Source of the DNA: Solimonas sp047605265
Lineage (GTDB): Bacteria > Pseudomonadota > Gammaproteobacteria > Nevskiales > Nevskiaceae
Assembly (NCBI GenBank): GCA_047605265.1
Contig: JASGFY010000054.1
Coordinates: 1-22,064 of the forward strand
Reading direction: 5' to 3'
DNA length: 22,064 nt
Both the position numbers and the translations under genes were made by a program. The notes below the pieces were generated by a model. That model had not been told where the DNA came from, searched no databases, and was given only the letters and a program-made list of their open reading frames with translations. Shown one piece after another: positions 14,639-21,995 of the stretch; within the stretch, counting starts at the first letter, position 1, and each line of letters opens with the position of its first letter.

Positions 14639-16627
14639 CTAGCGCACGCCGCCCGGCTGCGTGAACAGGCGGTAGCCGTTCTGGTAATACGCCACGCCGA
14701 GATCGACGAGATCGGCGTCGAACGGCGCCGGATGGAAGTCGTCGACGTCGCGAGACGACGAACCGGCCTTGCGGTGATAGCTCTGCACGTCGACGGCGCG
14801 ATTGAGGCCGAGCACGGCCAGCTCCCCTTGGCGCAGCACGGCGACGTCGTGGTTGTGATTGAACAGCAGCGTGCGCGGACCGCCGTTCCAGTGCAGCACG
14901 TCCTGGCCGAAGAACGGCGCCTCGTAGCCGAGGCCGAGCAGGCCCATCACCGTCGGCGCGATGTCCATCTGGCTGGCCGGCGTGTCGACGCGCTGCGGCT
15001 GCAGATGTTCCGGCGCGACGATCAGCAACGGAATCTCGTAGCTGTGCAGCGGCACGTCGGCGGCGCCGTACACGCGCGCGTCGTGGTCGGCGACGATCAC
15101 GAACACGGTGTTCTTGAACCAGTCGTGGCTGGCGGCCTCGTCGAAGAAGCGGCCGATCGCGTAGTCGGCATAGCGCGCGCCGGCGTTGCGGCCGCCGCCC
15201 TTGACCGGCACGCCGGGCACACCGGCCGGAAAGGTGTACGGCTTGTGGTTCGACGTCGACATGATGATCGAGAAGAACGGCTTGCCTTCCTTCGCCCGCG
15301 CGTCGTAGTAGTCGACGGCGTGCAGGAACAGATCCTCGTCGGACACGCCCCAGATGTTGGCGAACTTCGGGTGCGGAATTTCCTCGCGATCGCTGATCGC
15401 AAAGCCGTTGCCGGAGAAATAGGCGTTCATGTTGTCGAACGTGCCGTAGCCGCCGTAGACGAAGCTGGTCTGGTAGCCCTGCTGCTGCAGCACCTCGCCC
15501 CAGGTGACGACGTTCTCGTAGCCCGGCCGCTTGATGATGCTTTCGCTCGGAATCGGCGGAAACGAAGCGCTGATCGCCTCGAGGCCGCGCACGGTGCGCG
15601 TGCCGGTGGCGTAGGCGTGCGTGAACAGCAGGCCCTGCTTCGCCAGCGCGTCGAAGCGCGGCGTCAGTCCGCGCGTGTCACCATAGGCGCCGATGAACTC
15701 GGCGCCGAGCGATTCCTCGGTGACGACGACGACATTGAGCTTGCCGAGCCCGTCGGGACGCGCCGGAAAGGCGCGCGTCACCGTCGCCGGATCGTCGCTC
15801 TTGAACGGCACGCCGCCGCGCGCCAGATCGGCGCGCAGCAACTCGTTGGCACGCGCGACATCGATCGTGCGGTAGAACTCCGGATACTCGAGCTGGTTGG
15901 TGCGGAACGCCGAGAAGAAGTTGGCCAGGCCGTTGTCAGCCAGCTCGTTGGCGACGCGGTTGTCGAACAGATTCAGCGTGTCGGCGCGCACGAGGCCGAC
16001 CGCCGCCGCGATCGCGACGACATGCAGCGCGAAGACGCCGCTGCGCGCCGCAAAGCCGGGCGCCTTCTGCTCCGGCGCCGGCTCGATCCAGCGCCACAGG
16101 CCCCGGCACAACAGCGCCGTCAGCACCGCCAGCGCCGCGCTGATCGTGCCAACCGGATAGGCGTCGCGGATGTTGCCGATGACTTCCGTGGGATAGATGA
16201 GGTAATCGACCGCGACGAGATTGAAGCGCGCATTGAATTCGTCGAAGAAGAAGTACTCCATCACCGCCAGGTACAGCATGCCGTAGATGACGGCGCCGCT
16301 GCCGATGCCGACGAGGCGCAAGCCGCGCGGCGTCGCGAACAGCCGCCACGGCGCCAGCCACAGCGCGCACCCGACCGGCGCGAGCAGATAGACCGATTCG
16401 ATGAGATCGTTCAGCGCGCCGAGCGGCAACACGGCGGCGAGCAGCCGCGCCAGGCCGACGTGCTCACCATGGCTGAAGACAGACCAGAGCACGATGCGCG
16501 TGATCGCGCCGATCGCGAGATACGCGATCAGCAGCGTCAGCAGCACGCGGTAACGGCCAAGCGAACGCGGAGCGGGCTCGGTTCGGACGTCGACGCGTCC
16601 GATGACGTGGCCCGGAATGACAGCCAT
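14639..16627 (-). CDS. LtaS/OpgB-like membrane phosphoglycerol transferase (sulfatase fold)
   Basis: The 662-aa protein has about five N-terminal membrane helices (near residues 27-50, 63-92, 105-125, 155-174 and 196-214) and a periplasmic sulfatase/alkaline-phosphatase-fold domain. That domain has VVTEESLGAEFIGAYG (Glu305, metal), YATGTRTVRGLE with probable nucleophile Thr345, SIIMSTSNHKPY (His461) and VIVADHDARVYG (Asp514 and His515). These match the LtaS/OpgB group, which moves phosphoglycerol or phosphoethanolamine from phospholipid to glycans. In a Gram-negative cell the likely targets are periplasmic glucans or envelope glycans. The start at 16627 lacks a clear Shine-Dalgarno. It converges on tatD with a 6-bp gap. 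Its exact donor and acceptor are open. Confidence 0.88.
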   Translation of the reverse strand: MAVIPGHVIGRVDVRTEPAPRSLGRYRVLLTLLIAYLAIGAITRIVLWSVFSHGEHVGLARLLAAVLPLGALNDLIESVYLLAPVGCALWLAPWRLFATPRGLRLVGIGSGAVIYGMLYLAVMEYFFFDEFNARFNLVAVDYLIYPTEVIGNIRDAYPVGTISAALAVLTALLCRGLWRWIEPAPEQKAPGFAARSGVFALHVVAIAAAVGLVRADTLNLFDNRVANELADNGLANFFSAFRTNQLEYPEFYRTIDVARANELLRADLARGGVPFKSDDPATVTRAFPARPDGLGKLNVVVVTEESLGAEFIGAYGDTRGLTPRFDALAKQGLLFTHAYATGTRTVRGLEAISASFPPIPSESIIKRPGYENVVTWGEVLQQQGYQTSFVYGGYGTFDNMNAYFSGNGFAISDREEIPHPKFANIWGVSDEDLFLHAVDYYDARAKEGKPFFSIIMSTSNHKPYTFPAGVPGVPVKGGGRNAGARYADYAIGRFFDEAASHDWFKNTVFVIVADHDARVYGAADVPLHSYEIPLLIVAPEHLQPQRVDTPASQMDIAPTVMGLLGLGYEAPFFGQDVLHWNGGPRTLLFNHNHDVAVLRQGELAVLGLNRAVDVQSYHRKAGSSSRDVDDFHPAPFDADLVDLGVAYYQNGYRLFTQPGGVR

Positions 16628-16720
16628 GGACAGAACTCGATGAGGTTTGCCGCAGGAGTATCCGGGCTCCTTGTCAACGCACCGTCAACGGCGTTCCCGG
16701 TTGACCCGTACCTTGGTCTT

Positions 16721-16757
16721 CTTTCGGGAGAAGGGGCCCCGAAGGGGCTGATGAGGG
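16721..16757 (-). repeat. Hairpin repeat element B1 (CCCTCA...TTCTCCC, degenerate)
   Basis: On the minus strand from 16757 it reads CCCTCATCAGCCCCTTCGGG and then CCCCTTCTCCCG. The GCCCC/GGGGC arms close on a TTC loop. The outer CTCCC arm lacks its full partner, so the element is truncated or decayed. It faces element B2 head to head, as A1 faces A2. Confidence 0.65.
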
Positions 16758-16802
16758 GGCGGAACCCGAAGGAATCCATGCACGACAATTGGGCCCGAGA
16801 GA

Positions 16803-16836
16803 CCCTCACCCCGCCCCTCTCCCGGCGGGAGAGGGG
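16803..16836 (+). repeat. Hairpin repeat element B2 (partner of B1)
   Basis: On the plus strand it begins CCCTCACCCCG and then forms perfect 10-bp arms CCCCTCTCCC (16814-16823) and GGGAGAGGGG (16827-16836) with a GGC loop. It lies about 45 bp downstream of the peroxiredoxin stop when read in that gene's direction, so it may also end or stabilise that transcript. Confidence 0.75.
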
Positions 16837-16881
16837 TTTCCCTTTTGTGCGCCGCCAAGCAGCGCGCCGCGAAACTGCCCC

Positions 16882-17517
16882 TCAACCCTTCGGCTGCGGC
16901 ACGATCCGCAGATACGGCTTGACCGCCTTCCAGCCGTTCGGGAACAGCTTCTTCGCGTCTTCGTCCTTGACCGCCGGCACGATGATCACGTCTTCGCCCT
17001 GCTTCCAGTTCACCGGCGTCGCGACCTTGTGCTGGTCGGTGAGCTGCAGCGAATCGATCACGCGCAGCACTTCGTCGAAGTTGCGCCCCGTGCTCGCCGG
17101 ATAGGTGATCTGCAGGCGGATCTTCTTGTTCGGGTCGATGATGAACACGCTGCGCACGGTGAACGTGTCGCTGGCGTTCGGGTGGATGAAGTCGTAAAGC
17201 AGCGAAACCTTGCGCTCGGGATCAGCGATCAGCGGGAAATTCAGCGCCGCGCCCTGTGTCTCCTCGATGTCCTTGCTCCAGCCGTGATGGTCCTCGAGCT
17301 TGTCGACCGACAGGCCGATCGCCTTGACGCCGCGCTTGTCGAATTCCGGCTTGAGCTTGGCCGTGTAGCCGAGCTCCGTCGTGCATACGGGCGTGTAGTT
17401 CTTCGGATGCGAGAACAGCACGCCCCAGGAGCTGCCGAGCCAGTCGTGGAAGCGGATGCGGCCTTCGGTGGTGTCCGCTTCGAAATCGGGGGCGATGTCG
17501 CCGAGTCGCAGGGTCAT
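16882..17517 (-). CDS. 1-Cys peroxiredoxin (Prx6 type)
   Basis: The 211-aa protein has the peroxidatic motif YTPVCTTELG with Cys45, the second catalytic Arg in TVRSVFIIDP (Arg122), and the long C-terminal Prx6 extension (TPVNWKQGEDVIIVPAV). Cys45 is the only cysteine in the protein, so it must work as a 1-Cys enzyme that relies on an outside thiol. It reduces H2O2, alkyl or lipid peroxides in the cytoplasm. I chose ATG 17517 because GGAG (17525-17528) lies 7 nt before it; the ATG at 17523 is only 1 nt from that site. It stands alone: neighbours are the LtaS-like gene after 254 bp with hairpin repeats, and an AT-rich gap upstream. Confidence 0.95.
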   Translation of the reverse strand: MTLRLGDIAPDFEADTTEGRIRFHDWLGSSWGVLFSHPKNYTPVCTTELGYTAKLKPEFDKRGVKAIGLSVDKLEDHHGWSKDIEETQGAALNFPLIADPERKVSLLYDFIHPNASDTFTVRSVFIIDPNKKIRLQITYPASTGRNFDEVLRVIDSLQLTDQHKVATPVNWKQGEDVIIVPAVKDEDAKKLFPNGWKAVKPYLRIVPQPKG

Positions 17518-17875
17518 GGTCATGCTCCGTCCGGGGGAATCAGACCGCTAATTTACGACGATTCGGGAAGGCGCGTTCAAGGCATAAGCACAGACCGTTT
17601 CGCGCCTTCCGTGCACGCGCCGATCCGAGGCCGGACGACCTCCGGCACCTTATTTTCGCAGCGGCGGGCCGCGGCGGCCCAAAAGGGCAGGCGCGTGCCC
17701 GACAGCGCGCTGCAGGCCCTTCTGTCGTCCCGTCCGAGGAAATGAAGAATTCCCCTGAGGGGCGCCGACTCTCTCCGACACGAAAATTGACCATTGCCGT
17801 CGGATTTAAAGAAATGAAACATTTACCTGCACTTTATCGATCTTGCTCCACATCTCGCGCCGCATAATCAGCCGC
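17518..17875. other. 358-bp gene-free gap with GC-rich and AT-rich halves
   Basis: The gap lies between the peroxiredoxin (minus) and the second sulfotransferase (plus), which diverge. The left part is GC-rich with dyads GGGCC/GGCCC (17666-17670, 17676-17680) and GGGCA/TGCCC (17685-17689, 17696-17700). The latter is followed on the minus strand by TTTT, like a small terminator with no evident gene to stop. The right part is AT-rich: 17781-17840 has 22 G/C in 60. Two overlapping minus-strand frames of 81 and 84 codons cross it, but they are arginine-rich with no family resemblance, and I do not call them genes. Confidence 0.5.
17550..17580 (-). promoter_or_regulatory. Possible promoter of the peroxiredoxin gene
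   Basis: On the minus strand TTGAAC (17580-17575) is followed after 19 nt by TAAATT (17555-17550), about 33 bp before the start codon. Both boxes are near the sigma-70 consensus, but the spacer is longer than ideal, so this is a weak call. Confidence 0.25.
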
Positions 17876-18739
17876 ATGAGAATGTCGAACGCCTTATCAG
17901 CCGGCCCTCTCGACGCCGGGGTCTTGTCCAGGATGTTCCGCTTCTTCGCCATGCGGGGCGCTGACGGCGCAAGAGCCGCGCCCGAATCGAACCGGCACGA
18001 CAAGTTCGCCCGCGCGCACGCCTTGAGTATTCACCAGTCGAAGGCGATCTACAGCTTCATTCCGAAGAACGCCTGCTCGAGCATGCGCACCTCGCTGGCG
18101 CTCGCCAACGGGCTCATCGAGAGCGTGCCGGAGTTCGACTGGGCCAAGGCGGATCAATACAACATCGTGGCCAGCCGTGCGCAGCTGGCGAAGGCGGAAT
18201 ACACCTTCGTGATCCTGCGTTGCCCCTACGCGCGGCTGGCCAGCGTGTTTCTGGACAAGTTCGTCAGCCAAGAAAGGCCGGCGCGGCGCTACGCCAAGGA
18301 TCTCTGCAAGGATTCGGTCCCGCTGCACGATCTCACTTTCGAGTGCTTCGTCGAATCCCTCAAGACGCCTGCCATCCGCGACGGCGAACATCACTGGCGC
18401 CCGCAGACGGATTTCCTGGCGTACGAGCGGTACGACGACTATTTCTGCGTCGAGAAATTCGCCGACGCGGTGGCCACGCTCAAGCAACGCATCCAGCTCG
18501 ACGTCGTGGATACGCGCAGGCTGACCGGCCACAGCACCGTTCTCTACGAGAAGCTGAGCGGCAGCGGCTTTCACAGGATGCGCGTGTCGGAACTGCAGAG
18601 CTACAAGCGCAAAGGCTTCCTGCCGGATCACCGCCATCTGTATACGAAGGAGCTCCGCGATCTGGTGAGAAAGCTCTACGCCAGGGATTTCGCGCTCTAC
18701 GAAAGCAAGATCGGCGGCGACACCCTGCTGTTCGCCTGA
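17876..18739 (+). CDS. Sulfotransferase family 2 protein, second copy in window
   Basis: The product is about 287 aa. The PAPS 5'-loop reads IYSFIPKNACSSM (residues 58-70, Lys64 and Ser68/69) and the 3'-phosphate segment FVILRCPYARLASVFLDK (111-128, Arg115 and Ser123). HWRPQTDFL follows, as in other Sulfotransfer_2 members. It differs from the other sulfotransferase here (PKNACSS versus PKCAGNS), so the two are not recent duplicates. Sulfation of a glycan or other hydroxyl acceptor is inferred. The start is uncertain: TTG 17843, ATG 17876, ATG 17882 and ATG 17933 are all in frame, and none has a good Shine-Dalgarno. Two samples I counted (18001-18060 and 18601-18660) are 57-58% GC, against 77% in a glnE sample. 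With the AT-rich upstream block this suggests transfer. It converges on the MATE gene. Confidence 0.82.
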   Translation: MRMSNALSAGPLDAGVLSRMFRFFAMRGADGARAAPESNRHDKFARAHALSIHQSKAIYSFIPKNACSSMRTSLALANGLIESVPEFDWAKADQYNIVASRAQLAKAEYTFVILRCPYARLASVFLDKFVSQERPARRYAKDLCKDSVPLHDLTFECFVESLKTPAIRDGEHHWRPQTDFLAYERYDDYFCVEKFADAVATLKQRIQLDVVDTRRLTGHSTVLYEKLSGSGFHRMRVSELQSYKRKGFLPDHRHLYTKELRDLVRKLYARDFALYESKIGGDTLLFA

Positions 18740-18770
18740 GCGCCGCCGCCAACCGCGCGCCGCGCGCGTC

Positions 18771-20120
18771 TCAAGCGCCGCGCGTCCGCCGCAGAAAGCG
18801 CGTGGCAAGCCCGGCGGCGGCGATGGTCAGGCCGCCGATGAAGCCGCACCAGACGCCGGCCGGCCCCAGCGGCGTGCGCAGCGTCAGCCATGCCGCGAGC
18901 GGGATGCCGATGACCCAGTACGCGAGCACGGTGATTGCCATCGGCACGCGCGTGTCCTTGATGCCGCGCAGCGCGCCGTTCGCCGTCGCCTGCACGCAGT
19001 CGACAATCTGGAACAACGCCGCGTAGCCGAGAAAGCCGACGGCGATCGTCGCCACGGCCTCGACGTTCGTGTACAGGCCGACGATGAGCCGCGGCGCGAG
19101 GAACATCAGACCGGCCGAGACCAGGGCGAACGCCGTGCCGATGACGATGCCGACGCGGCCGCGCAGCGCGATCTGCGCGGCGTCGCCGGCGCCGGCGGCA
19201 TGGCCGACGCGCACCGTCGCCGCCATGCCGACCGACAGCGGAATCATGAACATCAGCGACGCCCAGTTCAGTGCGATCTGGTGCGCGGCCATGGTCTCCG
19301 AGCCGAAGCGCGCGACCATCAGGCCGCCGAGCTGGAACAGGCTCGACTCGGCGAACAGGATCGCCGCGATCGGCAGGCCGAGGCGCAGGACCTGCCGCGC
19401 CGACGCGCGCCACGGCAGCGGGCCCTCGCGCACGATGCGCAGGCCGCGCAGCAGCGGCGAGCGGAAGTACTGCGCGGCGTAGACGAAGACCATCGTGCAG
19501 TCGGCGAGCGCCAGCGCGTAGCCGGCACCGGCCGGCCCCAGCGCCGGCAGACCGAGACGGCCGTACATCAGCGCGTAGCCGAGCAAGCCGTTGACGACGA
19601 AGCCGCTCAGGCCGGAAACGAGCGACAGCCTCGTCAGACCGTGCGCGTCGGCGGCGTTGCGCTGGACGAAGTTGATGCAGATCGGGATCGGCGCGAGGGC
19701 GAGCGCGCGCAGATACGCGTCGGCATAGGCACGCGTGTCGTCGGCGAGGCCGAGCACGCCGAGCACCGGCTCGCGCGCCAGATGCAGCAGCAGCATCCAC
19801 ACGGCGCCCGCGACGGCCGCCACGGCCAGCGCGCCGCGCAGGAACGCGCCGATCTCCAGCGGATCGCGACGCGCGCCGAGCTGCTGCGCGACGATCGGCG
19901 ACACCGACATGAACAGGCCCGAGAAAAACACGAAGCCGACGAAGAAGACGTTCGCGCCGACCGCGATCGCCGCGAGCTGCGCGGCGCCGAGGCGGCCGGC
20001 GAGGATGGTGTCGACGGCGCCCATGCTGACGAACGACAGCTGGGCGACGACGATGGGCCAGGCGAGCCGGAAATATTCGCGCGCCTCATGGCGCAGGGCG
20101 GAGGATTTGAGGTGCTGCAT
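18771..20120 (-). CDS. MATE-family efflux transporter (NorM-like)
   Basis: The 449-aa protein has the 12-helix MATE layout in two similar halves. The N-terminal half has LAWPIVVAQLSFVSMGAVDTI and LAGRLGAAQLAAIAVG, then MSVSPIVAQQLGARR; the second half repeats the pattern with LRLGLPIAAILFAES and MAAHQIALNWASLMFMIPL followed by GMAATVRVGHAAGAGD. The length and motifs fit NorM-type Na+- or H+-coupled exporters of cationic drugs and metabolites. The substrate is not set by sequence. The start at 20120 lacks a clear Shine-Dalgarno. It diverges from mntH across 159 bp and converges on the sulfotransferase with a 31-bp gap. Confidence 0.93.
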   Translation of the reverse strand: MQHLKSSALRHEAREYFRLAWPIVVAQLSFVSMGAVDTILAGRLGAAQLAAIAVGANVFFVGFVFFSGLFMSVSPIVAQQLGARRDPLEIGAFLRGALAVAAVAGAVWMLLLHLAREPVLGVLGLADDTRAYADAYLRALALAPIPICINFVQRNAADAHGLTRLSLVSGLSGFVVNGLLGYALMYGRLGLPALGPAGAGYALALADCTMVFVYAAQYFRSPLLRGLRIVREGPLPWRASARQVLRLGLPIAAILFAESSLFQLGGLMVARFGSETMAAHQIALNWASLMFMIPLSVGMAATVRVGHAAGAGDAAQIALRGRVGIVIGTAFALVSAGLMFLAPRLIVGLYTNVEAVATIAVGFLGYAALFQIVDCVQATANGALRGIKDTRVPMAITVLAYWVIGIPLAAWLTLRTPLGPAGVWCGFIGGLTIAAAGLATRFLRRTRGA

Positions 20121-20279
20121 GACAGACGACCGCAGGTGATCTCCTGCGCGCGGCAGGAAGCGCCGCAGGAATCGATGGGGAGCCGCCGTGACCGGCGGGG
20201 CCGCGTAGTCTGGGCATTTTCGGCCAGCAATGCCAGAGTACGGATCACCCGCTCCGCCCGACCGTACGCGACCGTCCCC
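20121..20279. promoter_or_regulatory. Dyad-rich divergent region between MATE gene and mntH
   Basis: This 159-bp gap must hold the promoters of both divergent transporters. Four inverted repeats follow each other: CGCAGG/CCTGCG (20131-20136, 20143-20148), CCGCCG/CGGCGG (20183-20188, 20193-20198), GGCATT/AATGCC (20213-20218, 20229-20234) and GTACGG/CCGTAC (20238-20243, 20262-20267). Short GC-rich dyads are common by chance at this base composition. The two mixed-composition ones closest to mntH are the better operator candidates. Confidence 0.45.
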
Positions 20280-21596
20280 ATGTTCAAGCTGCCGACGACC
20301 GCCACCGCGCCGTTCTGCCCGTCCGAAGTCCGCGGCTCCGTCGTCGTCCGCGGCGGCCTGCCGGCCTGGAAGAAGCTGCTGATGTACGCCGGCCCCGGCC
20401 TGCTGGTCTCGGTCGGCTACATGGACCCCGGCAACTGGGCGACCGACATCGAGGCCGGCGCGAAATACGGCTACGCGCTGCTCTGCGTCGTGCTGATGTC
20501 AAGCTTGGCGGCGCTGCTGCTGCAGATGCTGAGCATGAAGCTCGGCATCGCCACCGGCCGGGACCTCGCGCGCAACTCGCGCGCGCACTACAGCCAGCGC
20601 GCCAACGTCGCGCTGTGGCTGCTCGCCGAGCTGGCGATCGTCGCCTGCGACCTCGCCGAAGTGCTCGGCTGCGCGCTGGCGCTGCACCTGCTGTTCGGCG
20701 TCAGCGTGCTGACCGGCGTCGTCATCACCGCGGCGAGCACGCTGGTCGTCATCGGCCTCAAGGGCCAGGGCTTCCGCAAGCTGGAGGCGATCGTGCTGGC
20801 GCTGGTCGCGACGATCGCACTGTGCTTCTTCGTCGAGCTGTGGCTGGCCAGCCCCGATTGGAAGGCGGTGCGCGAAGGGCTCCTGCCGTCGTGGCATCTG
20901 ACGACCGATCGCGAGGCGATGTACCTCGCCATCGGCATCCTCGGCGCGACGGTGATGCCGCACAATCTCTACCTGCATTCCTCGATCGTGCAGACGCGCC
21001 GCGTCGGCAGCGACGACGGCGCCAAGCGCGAGGCGATGCGCTTCCTGTCCGTCGACACGATCGTCTCGTTGGGCCTGGCGATGCTCGTCAACGGCGCGAT
21101 CCTGATCCTCGCCGCGGCCGCGTTCCACGGCACCGGCTACGCCGGCGTCGCCAGCATCGAGGACGCCTACCAGCTGCTCGCGCCGGTCGTCGGCACGGCC
21201 GCCGCGGCGCTGCTGTTCGGCATCGCCCTGCTCGCCGCCGGCCAGAGCTCGACGTTCACCGGCACCATCGCCGGCCAGATCATCATGGAAGGCTTCCTCG
21301 ACCTGAAGATGCCGTGCTGGCGGCGCCACGTGATCACGCGCGCGCTGGCGCTGGTGCCGGCGTTCATCGGCGTCGCGATCCTCGGCGAACGTTCGGTCGG
21401 CACGCTGCTGGTGCTGAGCCAGGTCGTGCTGAGCCTGCAGCTGCCGTTCGCGCTGTTTCCGCTCGTGCAGTTCACCGGCCGCCGCGACATCATGGGCCCG
21501 TTCGTCAACGGCCCGCTGCTGAAGTGCGCCGGCTGGGGGCTGTTCGTCGCGATCAGCGCCGCGAACCTGTGGCTGCTCGCGCAGTTCGCCGTCTGA
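20280..21596 (+). CDS. mntH: Nramp-family Mn2+/divalent metal importer
   Basis: The 438-aa protein has the Nramp metal-site motifs: YMDPGNWATDIEAG in helix 1 (Asp49, Asn52) and GATVMPHNLYLHSSIVQ in helix 6 (Met226, His228). Helix 6 Met is the residue that favours Mn2+/Fe2+ over alkaline earths. About eleven helices can be traced, and GQSSTFTGTIAGQIIMEGF marks the helix 8-9 region. It imports Mn2+ (and Fe2+) with protons at the inner membrane. ATG 20280 fits the family's short N-terminal tail before SEVRGSV, though no Shine-Dalgarno is visible. A much longer in-frame extension crosses the MATE gene and is rejected. cutA follows after 52 bp on the same strand, so the two may be co-transcribed. 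Confidence 0.94.
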   Translation: MFKLPTTATAPFCPSEVRGSVVVRGGLPAWKKLLMYAGPGLLVSVGYMDPGNWATDIEAGAKYGYALLCVVLMSSLAALLLQMLSMKLGIATGRDLARNSRAHYSQRANVALWLLAELAIVACDLAEVLGCALALHLLFGVSVLTGVVITAASTLVVIGLKGQGFRKLEAIVLALVATIALCFFVELWLASPDWKAVREGLLPSWHLTTDREAMYLAIGILGATVMPHNLYLHSSIVQTRRVGSDDGAKREAMRFLSVDTIVSLGLAMLVNGAILILAAAAFHGTGYAGVASIEDAYQLLAPVVGTAAAALLFGIALLAAGQSSTFTGTIAGQIIMEGFLDLKMPCWRRHVITRALALVPAFIGVAILGERSVGTLLVLSQVVLSLQLPFALFPLVQFTGRRDIMGPFVNGPLLKCAGWGLFVAISAANLWLLAQFAV

Positions 21597-21648
21597 GACG
21601 ATCCCCGCGTCGTTCGCGCCGGTTGCGCGGCGACGCTAAGCTTGCGCG

Positions 21649-21984
21649 ATGCCGCCCCCGAATCCTTCCGCCGCGACGCTGGCGCTGACGCTGGTCAGCT
21701 GCCCGCCGGATCATGCCGATGCGCTCGCGCGCGCGCTCGTCGAGCAGCGCGTCGCCGCCTGCGTCAGCGTGCTGCCGCGGCTGCGTTCGGTCTATCGCTG
21801 GCAGGGCGCGATCGAGACCGCCGACGAGGCGCTGCTGCTGATCAAGCACCCCGCTGTACGCTTCGACGCGCTGCGCGCCGCGGTGCTCGCCGCGCATCCG
21901 TACGAACTTCCGGAAGTCGTCATGGTCGGTAGCGACGCCGTCCACCTGCCGTATCTCGACTGGGTCGTCGCTTCGTGCTCCTGA
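21649..21984 (+). CDS. cutA: CutA1 divalent-cation tolerance protein
   Basis: The 111-aa protein is full length for CutA. Motifs are TLVSCPPDHADALARALVEQ, RVAACVSVLPRLRSVYRWQG with the conserved Cys, ALLLIKHPAVRF and HPYELPEVVMV, followed by YLDWV. CutA forms trimers with a ferredoxin-like fold and binds Cu2+; its exact role in metal tolerance is debated. ATG 21649 gives the usual short N-terminus, but its ribosome site is weak. Placement right behind mntH gives a small divalent-metal set. In other genomes cutA often neighbours dsbD, and I cannot tell whether the gene at the right edge is that. Confidence 0.93.
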   Translation: MPPPNPSAATLALTLVSCPPDHADALARALVEQRVAACVSVLPRLRSVYRWQGAIETADEALLLIKHPAVRFDALRAAVLAAHPYELPEVVMVGSDAVHLPYLDWVVASCS

Positions 21985-21995
21985 ACCGTCCGCCG

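Noticed and set aside
14732..17104. Plus-strand open frame of 790 codons
   Set aside because: It lies antisense to the LtaS-like gene and peroxiredoxin, and its protein is rich in Arg, Ala, Gln and Val with no motif. Such frames arise from third-position GC bias.
17787..17816. TTGACC as a -35 box for the second sulfotransferase
   Set aside because: TTTAAA lies only 12 nt away and nothing resembling a -10 box occurs at 16-18 nt.
17577..17822. Minus-strand small frame of 81 codons with a natural-looking start
   Set aside because: The first 15 residues look plausible, but the rest is Arg/Ala-rich, no family is recognised and an overlapping frame is equally long. Evidence is too weak.
20171..20279. 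yybP-ykoY manganese riboswitch ahead of mntH
   Set aside because: GGGGAG at about 20177 next to a hairpin recalls it, but the GUAG continuation and the conserved second half are missing. The family is also not typical of mntH.
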